The notes beneath the pieces are model-generated. The model was not told the DNA's origin. It worked only from the letters and a program-made list of their open reading frames with translations, and searched no databases. From the NCBI GenBank assembly GCA_025093985.1, contig JACAAK010000008.1, positions 1,178,001 to 1,242,000 of the forward strand: a stretch of DNA of 64,000 nt, given 5' to 3'. Positions 10,854 through 22,355 of this stretch are shown one piece after another; the first letter of the stretch is position 1; each line of letters starts with the position of its first letter. Source of the stretch: Calvatia gigantea (taxonomy: Eukaryota; Basidiomycota; Agaricomycetes; Agaricales; Lycoperdaceae). Made by a program: the position numbers and the translations under genes.

Positions 10854-12830
10854 ATGCCTAGTGTGGTGAGTTTCTCGATCGGGGGTACATACGATTGTCC
10901 GACTCATTAATCTTGCGAAGTCTCTGCCCCAAATCTCCACCCTCCCTCTGCCCTCCGAGAGCCCTTCTATACAGAGTGACGCATTTGACGAGCTCAAAAA
11001 GACTTCGGTAGAAACCGATCCTTGGGAAGTCTGCAATAATTATGCCAAGAAACATGCCCAAGAGCTATGCGAAAGCTGGAAGGACGAAGTGGACAAATTG
11101 CTCATCTTTGTACGTGTATACGGAACATCTCACATGTCGCCGGACTCTTACTGAAAACACCTGCCATCTCAGGCTGGCTTGTTCTCTGGTGTCGTGACTG
11201 CGTTCGCCATCGAGTCATACCATTCCGTAAAGGAGGATCCTGCAGAAACGACGGTCTTCATGCTGAAGATTATTGCTCGTCAACTCGACAACATGACGAA
11301 TCCACAACCAGGTGCTGCCATCGATTTCGACTCCCATACGGATACAATTTCTCAGTCAGCCAAACAAATCAATACGCTCTGGTTCCTCAGTCTCGCCCTG
11401 AGCCTGTCAACCGTTATGGCTGGCATACTGTGTCTCCAGTGGCTCCGCGAGTACGGCCGCAACGCGAATGTTCCTCATCGCGAGGATGTTGCACTTCACC
11501 ACATGCGTTACGAAGGCATGAAGAAGTGGCACGTATTCAAGATTCTCAGCACGCTTCCATTACTTCTTATCGCCGCTCTTGTTCTCTTTTTTGCTGGGCT
11601 CATCGAGGTCTTGTGGGAGGTGGACAGAGTAGCGGCCATCCTTGTCGCCACCGTGGTTGGAATTGCATTCCTTTTCATCCTCATGACGATGTTGCTCCCG
11701 ACCTTCCAGTGCCTTTACATATGCATCTTCCCATGTGCAAGGTTCATTCAGTGTCCATACAAGTCTCCTCAAGCTTGGATGTTCCAGAAATCCGTGGGAC
11801 TTCTCTCATACTTTGTTTCTCGTTGTAAATCAGGCCAGAAACCGTCTAGAACGGATCCACCAAAGAAATTTTCCGATCTGTTCAAAATTCAAAGCTGGCC
11901 TGATTACGACCGCTTTCTGCGCGGCCGTCGCGACGATATTAACAAGCGCGAGGGCACGCTCGACGTTGGCCGTGGTTTAGCTTGGATTGGCGAGACCTTC
12001 GTTCAACATCAGAAGCTAGTGGATGCTGTGTGTCGATGCCTCCGGGATCTCGAGCCGCAGGTTGCTCTGGAAGCCGCACTCGCTCGGATGAATCGTCGCC
12101 GCGCAGACTCAGTCCGGCGTGTCCAGAGAAAGAAATCTAACCCTGGGCAAGATAGTCCCCAGATCCGTCGCAGCCTGACGCATGATCTCATTGTCTCCCA
12201 TACGCTGGAACATTTCTCGGAGAAAATCGAGCAGGCACATATGTCACCAGCGCTCCTAAAACAGCGGCTCGACTTGTTCCTGAAGATCAACGAGGGAAGT
12301 GCTATTACCGACGAGGTTGAATGTCCGGTAAACCAGGGCAACGTAGCTCTGATTGACAAGGGTGTGTGTCGCCTCCATTTATCCAACATTTCGCTGATAT
12401 CATAGTATAGGTGTAAGATTACGGATCCTTTCCTGTATTCAAACCATGTTGGAGAAGAAGTTAGAGTGTAATGTGACGCATACAAGTGGTGCCTTCGAAA
12501 TCATTCGGTCTGTCCTCGGTCGAGACTCCCACAACTTCCCCGATTCCCAGTGTCGTGTCGAATACGTTGGACGAGTTGCTCAGGTGGGTCTCGGACAAAG
12601 AGAAGTCCGTGGGCGAGCTCGAGAAGCGGTTGAAACAGGCAATTTTATTCTATAAACTCATCCTGGTCTGCAAAGGTGAGGAAGACCGGAGGATTGTTGA
12701 TGAATACCGCCAGGGATTGGAAGACAGAATTAAGACCATGTTTGGAAAGGACCTGGTGGTAGATAGTTCCGCAGTGGGTTTGAGATTCCCTTACCTGAAG
12801 AGGTATATGGAAGCAAATAAAGTAGTATGA
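10854..12830 (+). CDS. DUF6535 membrane protein, copy 3 (best preserved)
   Basis: Exons: 10854-10865, 10975-11109, 11173-12361, then from 12411. The start ATGCCTAGTGTG is followed by a GTGAGT donor and joins in phase to SDAFDELKK. Domain order is as in copy 1: an N-terminal DPWEVCNNYAKK motif, four hydrophobic segments (the first at KLLIFAGLFSGVV, the last at IAFLFILMTMLLP), LQWLREYGRNAN between spans 2 and 3, and a soluble helical C-terminal half ending LKRYMEANKVV. Near 12510-12550 the frame of GAFEIIRS and that of VVSNTLDELL differ by one. A 43-nt GT-AG intron at 12508-12550 would repair it; otherwise an indel is present. Function is unknown. The family is expanded and variable in mushrooms. 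Confidence 0.75.
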
Positions 12831-13269
12831 GAGCGCATCTAATGACTCGGAAAGCGTCTTACGTATTCGGATGGGCTTGTTGATGATGTCCATACATCGA
12901 TGATAGTAGACAATTATCCTACTGGGTGACCATCTCGGATACTTGGCTCCCAGGTGAACGATGACCATCCATGTTTACCTACAAGACCACGTTTAGCCGG
13001 AGTAAGTAAGTTCAAGTTCGGTAGAACAATTCATTCTCAATTCATTCTAACTTGCAAAGTGAACAGTGTGACATAAGAAATCACTAAGTAATCACTATAA
13101 GGTGAGTTAGCTTTACGGGCATGCAACAAATCAACACCGGAAAGCACTAAATATATACAGAATAGGTTGAGGAAGGGAAGACAGAAGTGCCCAAAAGAAA
13201 TCTATTGATTCGCGCAACCCGTTTAATTACGAGTTGGGTACCTACTATGATCGGCAATGCCCGTTAAAG
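12831..13269. other. 3' flank of DUF6535 copy 3
   Basis: This stretch is homologous in its first 230 bases to the flanks after copy 2 (9500-9660) and after the remnant (9830-9960); CTTGCAAAGTGAACAGTGTG is one shared region. No gene is recognised before the convergent RasGEF gene ends at 13270. Confidence 0.5.
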
Positions 13270-16200
13270 TCAATCGGAGTACATCGCCAGGACGCGGTGT
13301 AATGTCGCGCCGTCGAGGGCGCGGAGGCGGAGACAGCGATTGAATATCTTCTTGTCGACTTCGTATTGTACGCGGCTAGCGAGGTGTTGACCGGCAACCA
13401 GGGATTTGATTACCTCTGCGATTCTTCGTTGCTTGTGTACGTTGATCAAGGGCTCGAGATTCATAGAATCAGGTAATGGAGCCAAAGATGAGAAGACGTC
13501 AGGTTGGAAGAGTGGATCAAAATTGTTGGTTAGTGGATTAACACCAACTGATTGGTGTGGGGCGGTGGGGTCAATGAGGTCGGGAAGCTTTCCCAGGCGG
13601 TGCAGCTGAGAAAGATACACGCCTATAACAATTATCAGCACGAACCCGAGAAAACTGAGGAAACCGCGTACCAATGAAAGGGATGCAAGCAGTTGGGACT
13701 TGTGGGCGTTCGGGATGCTTTCCCTTACTTTCGCCACTACCGCTCACCACCGAGGCCGTACTTGTCTCCATCGGTTTCGAATCGGCTATGGCGTCCGTGG
13801 CTTGCCGGATAAACTTGAAATTGTCCACACTCGAGGTGAATTGTTTTAAGTCCTTCAGTACTCGAGTTTCGAAGATGCCAATACGATGCCAAGCTGACTT
13901 GCGCATGGCTCGGTTGACCCATTCACTCTGCAATGCAGCAACAATTGCTGTCAGGGTGTGGAAGTTGCTTTGGCCGTAGCATTTCTACAGACTTAGTTCA
14001 GAAACATTAAGAAAGAGACAAATGCACACACCCAGGCAATACGGACGAACTTCCCAACTATCATAGGCCGTTCACTCGGCTGTGTAAGGACGATTTCGGA
14101 TATCACGAAGTTCGCCGTCAAGTTGAATCTGGCTCGTACAGCAGCTAATGCACTCGTTTTCTCCGGGAATCTGTGTTCAGCCTTGAATCGTGCGCGATCC
14201 TTCAGGTAAATCGTCCAATCGAGGATGTCGATCTCTTCTGTACCTGCCCAATCATCCAATACTAGCTCCTCAAACTTAACACCCATAAAGAGCTCTCTGT
14301 CAATCATGGAGAAATGTTGCGCCAGGACCTCTGCGCGAATACCAAGGATGAAGGAGCGGTGTATACGGACAGGAACCGTGCTGCTGAACTTCGAGATTGG
14401 TGTCCCCATCTCCAATTCGGACGGAGAAACCGGGGATATTGGCATGCGGCTTTGCAAGATCTCTAAAGGGACTACATCTTCAGGCGAAGGTTTTGATTCG
14501 GTCGTAGCGGGGGAGGACAAAGGAAGTTCAAGCCCAGGGGGAAGAGGGACGTTATGAGGTAGTTCGTCAAGGATGGGGGTATTCGCAGAGCCTTCGTCAG
14601 CCTTTTCGTCCAAAAGTGATTCTTTGGGTGCGGAAGTCGAGGGTGTCAGCGCTCTCTGGCCCTTAAAGCCATCCACTGATGCGGAATCTTCGTCCTTTTC
14701 GTCTTCGTCACTGTCAATAGGAAAACGGGGCTCTTCGTCTTCATAGTCTCCCTTGACCAAACGTTCCCTAATGACACGTACCCATCCATCAACTTTGGAT
14801 ACCTTCTCCTGTTGCCGTTCAGGGTTGATATGACCTTCCAGACGTCTCAGAGCAGCCTCCACGTCACCAAGTTCCTCATCATCACTCAGCGAATCAACAA
14901 GTGCGTTCATCTGCCATTGTTGGATACCGCCACCCAGACCTTGGAGTGATGCAGACGACATGCTAGAGGTTGATGGCCCAGATACTATAGACGCTCGAGA
15001 AATAATTCCAAGGGAGGAGACACTCTCCGGCCTCGCGACAAATTCAAAATCACGCCGGAGAGGGAGTCTGCGTGGTGGTCTTCCGAAGACCTGGAGGAGC
15101 AGATGGAGCTGGTACATTCGCATCAGATGACGAGTCCGAGAGATCCAAATCATCTAGTGAAGCAACGTCGAATTGCCATGTTGAGTTGCCCAGACGTGGG
15201 AACGTAGGTGCTTGACCGAGCTCTGAGAGTGGGACACCAAAGGACATGGTGGAGGTGGTTGCCAAAGAAATGGGCCGTTTCGAGGGTTCCAACAATTCGC
15301 CCTCGCCTCCTGCCTGAACAAGGGAAGGTGGCTTCGGCAATTGTGGTTGTGGGTCCGCAGGCCGTTCTACAGGTTGCTCGACACTTGCTTCAGTAGCTTC
15401 AGTATAATTGAGAGGGGAAGGGATGACTTCGGCCGCATCTGGAGGGGGATTTGGGGATGTGGGTGGTGCGAAATGTGAGAGGACAGGAGTTGCAACATCC
15501 TCTCCTGTTCGGTCCGGAATTTGGTCTGCGGGGGACGAGGGCTGCTTAGTTTGGAGAAGAGGTGCTGACGCCGGCTTGGGGGAGGAAGGGGGAGGCGTAG
15601 GTTCAGTTGTAGTCAGATGTGGGGATGGCTCCAGGTAATGGGCTTGTCGCCTGGCTTCAGCAGCCTTGAGGTATGTTTCGACACCACCGTTGGTGGCCAA
15701 CAAATCTTTGCTGACGTTAAGGTCAAGATCAAAGGCGGAAACGTCGGCGCAAGCGCTCATAGGACTGCGGTTCATAGAACGTGAGTTGAGAACCCGTGTC
15801 CAGCGCCCTAAGCGCCCAATGGTCTTGACAAAAGCGCGTGAGAGGGCACTTTGATGAATGGGAAGTACCGGGAGTGCGGTGGGTGGCAAATCAGAATTAG
15901 AGGAAGGGCCGGGCGCATGGTCAGTGCGATGCAAGATGTTGAGAGACGAAATAGGAAGGGGAGTTGGTCGAGTTGGCGAAATTCCACTTGTGATGTTCGT
16001 TGCGACCGCGATATTGACGTTTGCTATGTCGTTCCCGGTGGTTTCAGGGATCTGAGCCTCCTCTGGAAGGAAGTCCAGATCCAGGTCGGAATCCTCAGCC
16101 TCTTCCATTGCTTTTTTCGTCACAATTTCTGCAAATTTCTTACCAAGGACATGATCCTGAGGCTGTGTGGGCTTTTCGGGTTTGGCCTTGGTCGACCTAA

Positions 16201-18384
16201 TCTGGGTATGGGCTTGTTTGCACTCCTTGGCAACCTTGATCAATCTCTTCACAATGCCCTACAATTTTGTCAGCGGCACGATACGAGATATTGAAGACAA
16301 GTTGCCCACCAATCCATCGGAGTTTTGCTTGAGGACGGGGTCCTTTAACAGAGCGTTCAGCCATTTGGTGATCGATATCCGCAATTCCCGGTTCGGCAAA
16401 AAGTCGACGTTAAAGAACGTGAGCAGCCAATAGCGTATCGCGACAAAAGTCCGAACGCGTACGATACGCCGAACCTTTTCGTCCTCTGGTGAAATCGGTT
16501 TCTGGAGGGCCCAGTGGAAGCGACAAATAAGCAATTGGCATAAGTCAATTGCCGTAACGTATGTCCTATAAGTCAGGAAGAAGTTCAGTAGTTCGTCGTA
16601 ATTGAGGTCACTGGTGAGTTGGGCGATCCAGCGCTCGATGGTAGCAGCGAGCAAAATCTTTGGTACGGGTGATCCCTTTACGGAGGCACGGCTAGCATCT
16701 GACTGACGAGCTTTAGCTTTACTTCTCCGCTTTGACAGACTCGAAGTGGAAACGTCGGTGAAGCTGTCGCGTGAGGCTGAGTGATCATCATGATCCCAGT
16801 CTGGTTGAAGTTGGCCCCAAATAACAAAGCGAGGATCATCCCGAGGTGCAGCCGTGTCGTCGGTCGATAGAGAAAGTTTGATCACTGTCGTATCCACCAT
16901 CTCTGGAGAGAAGCGATCTAACAGAGGCAAGCCGCGATACGTTTGCAAAACATCGAAAACCCTGGTGGAGTACTGCGTCAACGAAGCGACTTCTGGTGAA
17001 AGGATGTATCTTTCGTCCTGGTCTTCAACAGGGATTTCAATGTCCAGGGATGGAGCACGAAGCCTCAGAGCTGAAGCGGGACGGCTTAATTCATTGTCAT
17101 CGAGAGTGGAGGAGACGGCGGAATCTCGGGTTGGTGGCGGAGAATGAGTATTTATCTGACGTGCTGTCATGGTGGACTCGAACGAATGTTTCTCCTGCAA
17201 CTGTCGTGGGGCAGGTAAGTAATCAGAGGGTTGCTTGAGGGAAGGAGAATCGAAAGTGACGGTGGGCCCGAAGGGCTGCGTGATAGCAGGACGATCGCCG
17301 AAAGACGCCTGAGAATCATTAAAATTCAGGTCCTGAGAGGGATGGCCTGTTGAAGGCGACAATGGATGGCACCAGTCCATGACCTGACCAAAAATATCTC
17401 CCCGCCTTGGTAAGGGATAATTGGTCTGGATATTCTGAAGATAGCGAGGAGCATCGACGGAAGTAACACTCTGTGAATGGACTCGACCAGGAGTGCTAGG
17501 GCGTTGAGACCCTTCTCCGAATTCTGTGAGATCAGGTATGGATCGAGTTTTTCTTGGCTTTTTCGAAACAGACCCTTGGGCAACTGTGGTATAGGGTCGG
17601 CTAGAAACAGTTCCATTTTTGAACATGACAGGAGGTAAGAAGTGCATGCTCATGCGAGATCTAGCGCTTTTGGCTTGGTGAGTGTGAATCTGTGGATGCT
17701 TTGGAAATCGTGCTGCGGGATGATGGGGGATCTTCGATGCCGGGGGCAGATGCGGCAGGAGCCATTTGAACTTTTAGTCTATTGGGGAAGTGAGTCAAAT
17801 ACGTAGTTGAAATTTTAGGTTGTTTCCTTACCCGACTCTATATCGTTTCTGTCCGTGTTGGTTGATGAAGCCAGTGACCGTATAGGGAGAACGGGTTTGG
17901 ATATTAACACCATAACGCTGATCCAGCGCCTTCTTAAACTCCCACGCCGCTGAACCAGAGGACGTGTCTACGAAACTACCGTCGGCTGATGATCGGGCGT
18001 GGTACAACAGAACATTCAGAATTAGCTTGTAAGAAAGTACCCATCAGACCACTCACCAGCAACAACCATCTCTACGTTGGCAGTGTCGGGGGTAACAATC
18101 GAGGCACTCCCGATATCAGCGACGAGTTCGGCTAAGGTCACTCCGGATTTGCTAGCCAAGGAAGCTGGCAATGGAAAGAGGGGCTGAGAAGCGAACTGGT
18201 GTGAAGGAGAAGTGGCCGAATGCACGGAAGAGGATTCAACAGAAGATATAGCCTTCGAGGCCTCGGGTAATGATATATCAGAAAGGTGAGGGGGTGAGAC
18301 CGTGTTTTCTTCCTGTGGTGCTGCTGGTAGAGACACCTCGACCTGAGATAGGTCAACGGTATCTTCAACCGAGCTTGAAGTCAT
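13270..18384 (-). CDS. LTE1-like Ras guanine nucleotide exchange factor
   Basis: This large gene is read leftward from the ATG at 18384. After a Ser-rich N-terminus, exon 2 has RYGVNIQTRSPYTVTGF. The long exon 16300-17653 ends in a RasGEF N-terminal domain (AATIERWIAQLTSDLNYDEL, then FFLTYRTYV). A 51-nt intron (16259-16309) leads to GIVKRLIKVAKECKQ and a low-complexity middle. The RasGEF catalytic domain spans 13570-14400 and ends at 13270, with LAQHFSMIDRELF, DDW, FVISEIVL, FHTLTAIVAALQS and ACIPFIGVYLSQL. Family knowledge: LTE1-type GEFs act on Ras-like GTPases in mitotic exit or polarity. Two junctions are unclear: about 15060-15150 (an extra C in CCC, or an intron with a weak donor) and about 17690-17790. 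Confidence 0.8.
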
Positions 18385-19095
18385 TGTTTGGACGTCACGA
18401 AGTCGTTATACAAGTATATGGAGCGGAGAAGAAGGATGGATCAAAACGACATGCTCCGGAAGTTGAAAAAACTTGCAAATAGCCAGAAAAGTCTCGCTGG
18501 TCCTGTCGTATACCCGAGAGCGGCAGAGGAGTAGAAACAACCAAGGCAAAGGAATAAAAAGGTTAAAAGGGGACAAAAAGACTTCAGAGAGCAGGAAACA
18601 AGATAAAGTAAAGCGAAACAGGTCACGGAAAAATCGTTGTAGTCGTCGTAGTCGTCAAAGATGGGAGGAGAAGGTCCGGGCAGTGAGCCTGATTTCAACA
18701 AGATATGACAATAAATAAAATTATTCATTTTGTTTCACTCTCGCACCACGTGAGGTCGCCCCTTGCTGCCAACGAAAGAAGGAGCTGTTTCCTCATTCCT
18801 CCCACCTAATTCTATGGGATGAAAAAATGTGGTTCAAGTACGATAAGTACCATTTCGCAACTCCTAGATGTTTGGTGAGGGAGGCTCTCGGTCCAAAAAC
18901 TGAAATGAGGGAGGGGGTTATTTTTGTATTACATAATACCCAACAAAGCTGTTAAGCGTGACGACAGTAACCCTGTCACTGCGACAGACGCGTCGCGCTG
19001 AAGTGACAATGCAATCACCGCTGCTATTTTCCACAAGAACCGCGACGGTTTCTGGTTTCCTTCATCGCTTGACGTGATATACCCAAGCACTAAGT
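18385..19095. promoter_or_regulatory. divergent intergenic region between LTE1-like gene and ASF1
   Basis: This 711-bp head-to-head spacer must hold both promoters. 18440-18720 is purine-rich and contains an open frame on each strand with strongly biased Lys/Ser composition, which I regard as non-coding leader. No clear TATA box is seen near either start. Confidence 0.45.
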
Positions 19096-19856
19096 ATGTC
19101 CATTGTAACTATTAGGGTGTGTATACTAAATCTCTTCTCAGTATCAGTTCGAAATCTAAGGCGGCACTCTTGACAGAACGTGGAATTTATCAATAACCCA
19201 GCCCGTTTCTTAGACGTTTACCGTTTTCGCGTCACCTTTGAATGCATTGCACCACTCAAGGATGGTAAGTAAATCTCTCGTTGTTATCTCATACGCAAGT
19301 TTGATCTATCATTAACATAGATCTTGAATGGAAACTGATCTATGTCTCTTCACCGGGAAATGAGGAACTCGACCAAGAACTGGACGACTGTCTAGTGGGA
19401 CCTGTGCCTGTTGGTGTCAACTCCTTCGAATTTGAAGGCTCAGCACCCGATCCATCAAAAATTCCAACAGAGGATGTCCTTGGTGTTGCTGCCCTAATCC
19501 TAACAGGCTCCTACAAGGACCAAGAATTCGTACGAGTTGGATACTACCAGAACACAGAATATGACAATGAAGAGATGAAAGAAACCCCACCGCCGAAAAT
19601 TATGTTCGATCGTCTGGTGCGGGATATCAGCACGAAGCCACGAGTCACTCGCTTTCAGATCAAATGGTCAGTCTTGCTACAGTCAATATCACTGTAAGCC
19701 CCTTCTCATTGACTGTGACACAGGGACGTAGCACCACCCTCACGGGTTCTTGCTTCCGCTGGTGCTGTTACCTCGGCACCAGTCCCTTCTGCCGATGATC
19801 TTGACGATTCTCAAGGCGCCGACGATGGACAAAATGGCGCTCCAATGCAATTATAA
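19096..19856 (+). CDS. ASF1: histone chaperone ASF1
   Basis: ASF1 binds H3-H4 dimers and passes them to CAF-1 or HIR during replication-coupled and independent chromatin assembly. Exons 19096-19116, 19177-19264, 19321-19666 and 19724-19856 join in phase to 195 codons. The start [18 protein letters not shown] is typical of the family; [27 protein letters not shown] and [13 protein letters not shown] follow, with FVRVGYYQN and FQIKWD closing the immunoglobulin-like core at about residue 155. A short acidic tail ([13 protein letters not shown]) follows, as in fungal ASF1. All splice sites are GT-AG and no lesions are seen. It is tail to tail with MCM10, 116 bp away. Confidence 0.95.
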
Positions 19857-19972
19857 TGTGCATCACCTGTCTCGCGTGTCGGCGCGTCATGGTCATGGAA
19901 ACGGTAAATAATATACAGATTGGTCTAGACGGACGTGTAAAAAGTAGAAAGCGCGAGTCCAGCAGAGATGTC

Positions 19973-22355
19973 CTAAATATCGTCTAAATCAACCATGTTG
20001 TCTTCCTTTTGTTCAACAGTGTTTGCCTCCGAGGTCTCACAACCTTGAGGACACCGTGGAGGAAATGTCTGTGTGCTGGTTGGCGGCACAACGCCCGACC
20101 GAATTTTAGGTCCAGGTCGAGATCCAAGAACAATATCTTTCCGACCTTTGCGAGCAGCCTCGAGAACTTCCAACTGGTCAACGAATATCAGCAACGATAT
20201 GATGTTCCACAGAAGCGTCACATTACTTTTTTCTGGACAGCGATATTATCCGGTTTCTTCTGTTGTCCCACCTTCAGAGTAGGATCGAACCCGAGCTGCT
20301 TGACGACTTCAGCCTTGAATGTGTTTTTACCAGAGGACAGTGATTCGTTATCGCCAAGTGGTACTGGTCTCTTCTCAGACTTTCCAGTGGCCCCTCTCCC
20401 ACGGCGTTCACTAGACTTCGCACTTCCACTGGATGTATTATTAGCTTCTCTCGCAAGCATTACTGCCTGCATTCCCCTCCGGTCTCGTTCAAGCAGCGCT
20501 TTCAAAGCACGATCACCATCTCCAGCACCCTTCCTCTGCGCCTTCGCCTGTCCCTCCCTCCCGATCATCTCTCCAACGTACATGTTTCGCGGATCAAAAT
20601 CGGACCCACCGACAACATGCCCAGATATCACATATGTCGACCCACGGGCTGACTCCTCTGGCTTCATGCCCCATTGTCGTACAGGGTCATACCGAGCCTT
20701 GCGTTTATGCGCTGAGGTGTTCGACATCCCTGATGTTCTACAACAAATCACAGGAGCAGATTAATCAAAAAGTATGAAAGATATGGAGGTGACACACCCC
20801 GCTGTAAATTCAGCCCTTCCTGCGCGACGATGCTGAACAGCATTTTGCAAATGATACTCGCATACATCACTGATTCTCCTGTCGCACCAACTGCCACAAG
20901 GTTTGCCATCACGTTTGGTGACACTGCACATTCCGAGATCACGAGAACGACCAATGACCGCGATAGAATCGGCTGACTCTGGAGTCAAAGCAAGAATATT
21001 GTTCACTGGATGGGGATTATCCTGTGTACGCTAACGGGGAGAAATCGTCTGCATGATGACGCCTCCAAAAAGTAAATGAAACAAACCTGGAACGGCTTCA
21101 AGATTTTCGGATTCAACAACGCGATAACATCCCCTTCTTTGACTTTTGCCATCATCTCAAACGCACCACGGCTGCCACCCTTGTAGAGTTTCCGTGGCTT
21201 CTGTCCAGGGTCCGCCTGAATCAAATCAAAACTGTCCGCCTCGAATAACAGAAGAGTTAAAAATGCATCTCCTCGGATGACAGACTGTGCTCCATTGGCC
21301 GAGGATTCTGATCGTGCGCCAAAATCAATCAACTTGAAGTTGACGAATTTTTTGCCTACTGGCTTTTTTTCCTCCACTTCCTTGTCCTTCCCCCGGTTTT
21401 TCCCCCAGGACTTCTTACCCTGATGCTCGTCAGGATCAATCGTAATAGGTGCACGTGTAAGCTTCACAGGGCCACGCTCTGCAACAACAGCAATTGTGAC
21501 CCAATCGCCGAACAAAGGAACATCATAACTTTGTTTATCCTGCTTCAGTCGGACAACAGAATACAGCCGTGAAGGTGAGAGATAGTAGCGGGCTGTCATG
21601 TAGTCCTGGAGATCTTCATGTGATAAAATACGGCTCCTAGCACACTTTAGAATGTTCGTGACTACGATACAATAAAGCATAAAAACACTCACGAAAGTCG
21701 TATTCCTGAATGCGGTTCCAGCTTTTGAAAATCAAGGTCGTCAGAAGGGGGCGTGAATTCATAAGGCCCTCGCTCAAGATCCTCGACCAACACGAGTCGA
21801 TCGTCACGCTTGAGGCCGAAGCCTCCTTCTGGACTTTCATTTGATAGTTGATCGGGGCGCGTCCTGTCGGAGAACGCGCATGTCCTAGGAACAGTGTCGC
21901 GGACAGGATTTTGGCTCGGCCGATTCTTCACCGCAGCCAGTTTACTGAGAAATTCAGACGGCCCAAGGTCTGATCTTTCTGCCGCCTGTGCAAATGATTC
22001 ACTGGAAGACACAGCCTTGGAGGCGGAAATCCGTGCTGCTTGTTTTCCGAAAGACAACTGGCCAGTACGGGCCTTGGGCAATTCATCTCCCTTTCCCTCT
22101 GTGCGTCGTTTCTTCTCTGAGAATGAGGTTCAGTGTAGCAAAGCACATCTACCAAGGTAACCTACTTGGGGATGGCGTTGCAGGAGCCAATGTTGTAGGC
22201 TCTGGCTTCTTCCTCTTCGGAGAGCGGGAAGCTTTCACCGCACAGCCTTTGTCGTCCGGGATCGTCTCAAGTTGTGCTTGGAGACTAGCAATTTGGGCCT
22301 TAAGCTCCTCTTGTTTTCTTTGAGCTGCGGACGTCCGCGAAGTTGAAGACTCCAT
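19973..22355 (-). CDS. MCM10: DNA replication factor MCM10
   Basis: MCM10 is required for origin firing and CMG helicase activation; it binds DNA and polymerase alpha. From the ATG at 22355 the N-terminus is a coiled coil (KQEELKAQIASLQAQLE). The third exon carries the OB-fold (LYSVVRLKQDKQSYDVPLFG, then FVNFKLIDFG and EGDVIALLNPKIL). After DNPHPVNNILALTPES comes the zinc finger CSVTKRDGKPCGSWCD with CEYHLQ, giving the Cys/Cys/Cys/His set expected of the family. The C-terminal half has YDPVRQWGMKPEESARGSTY and FKAEVVKQLGFDPTL; the last exon ends in acidic VDLDDI. All five introns join in phase. The gene is complete with no lesion. Confidence 0.93.
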
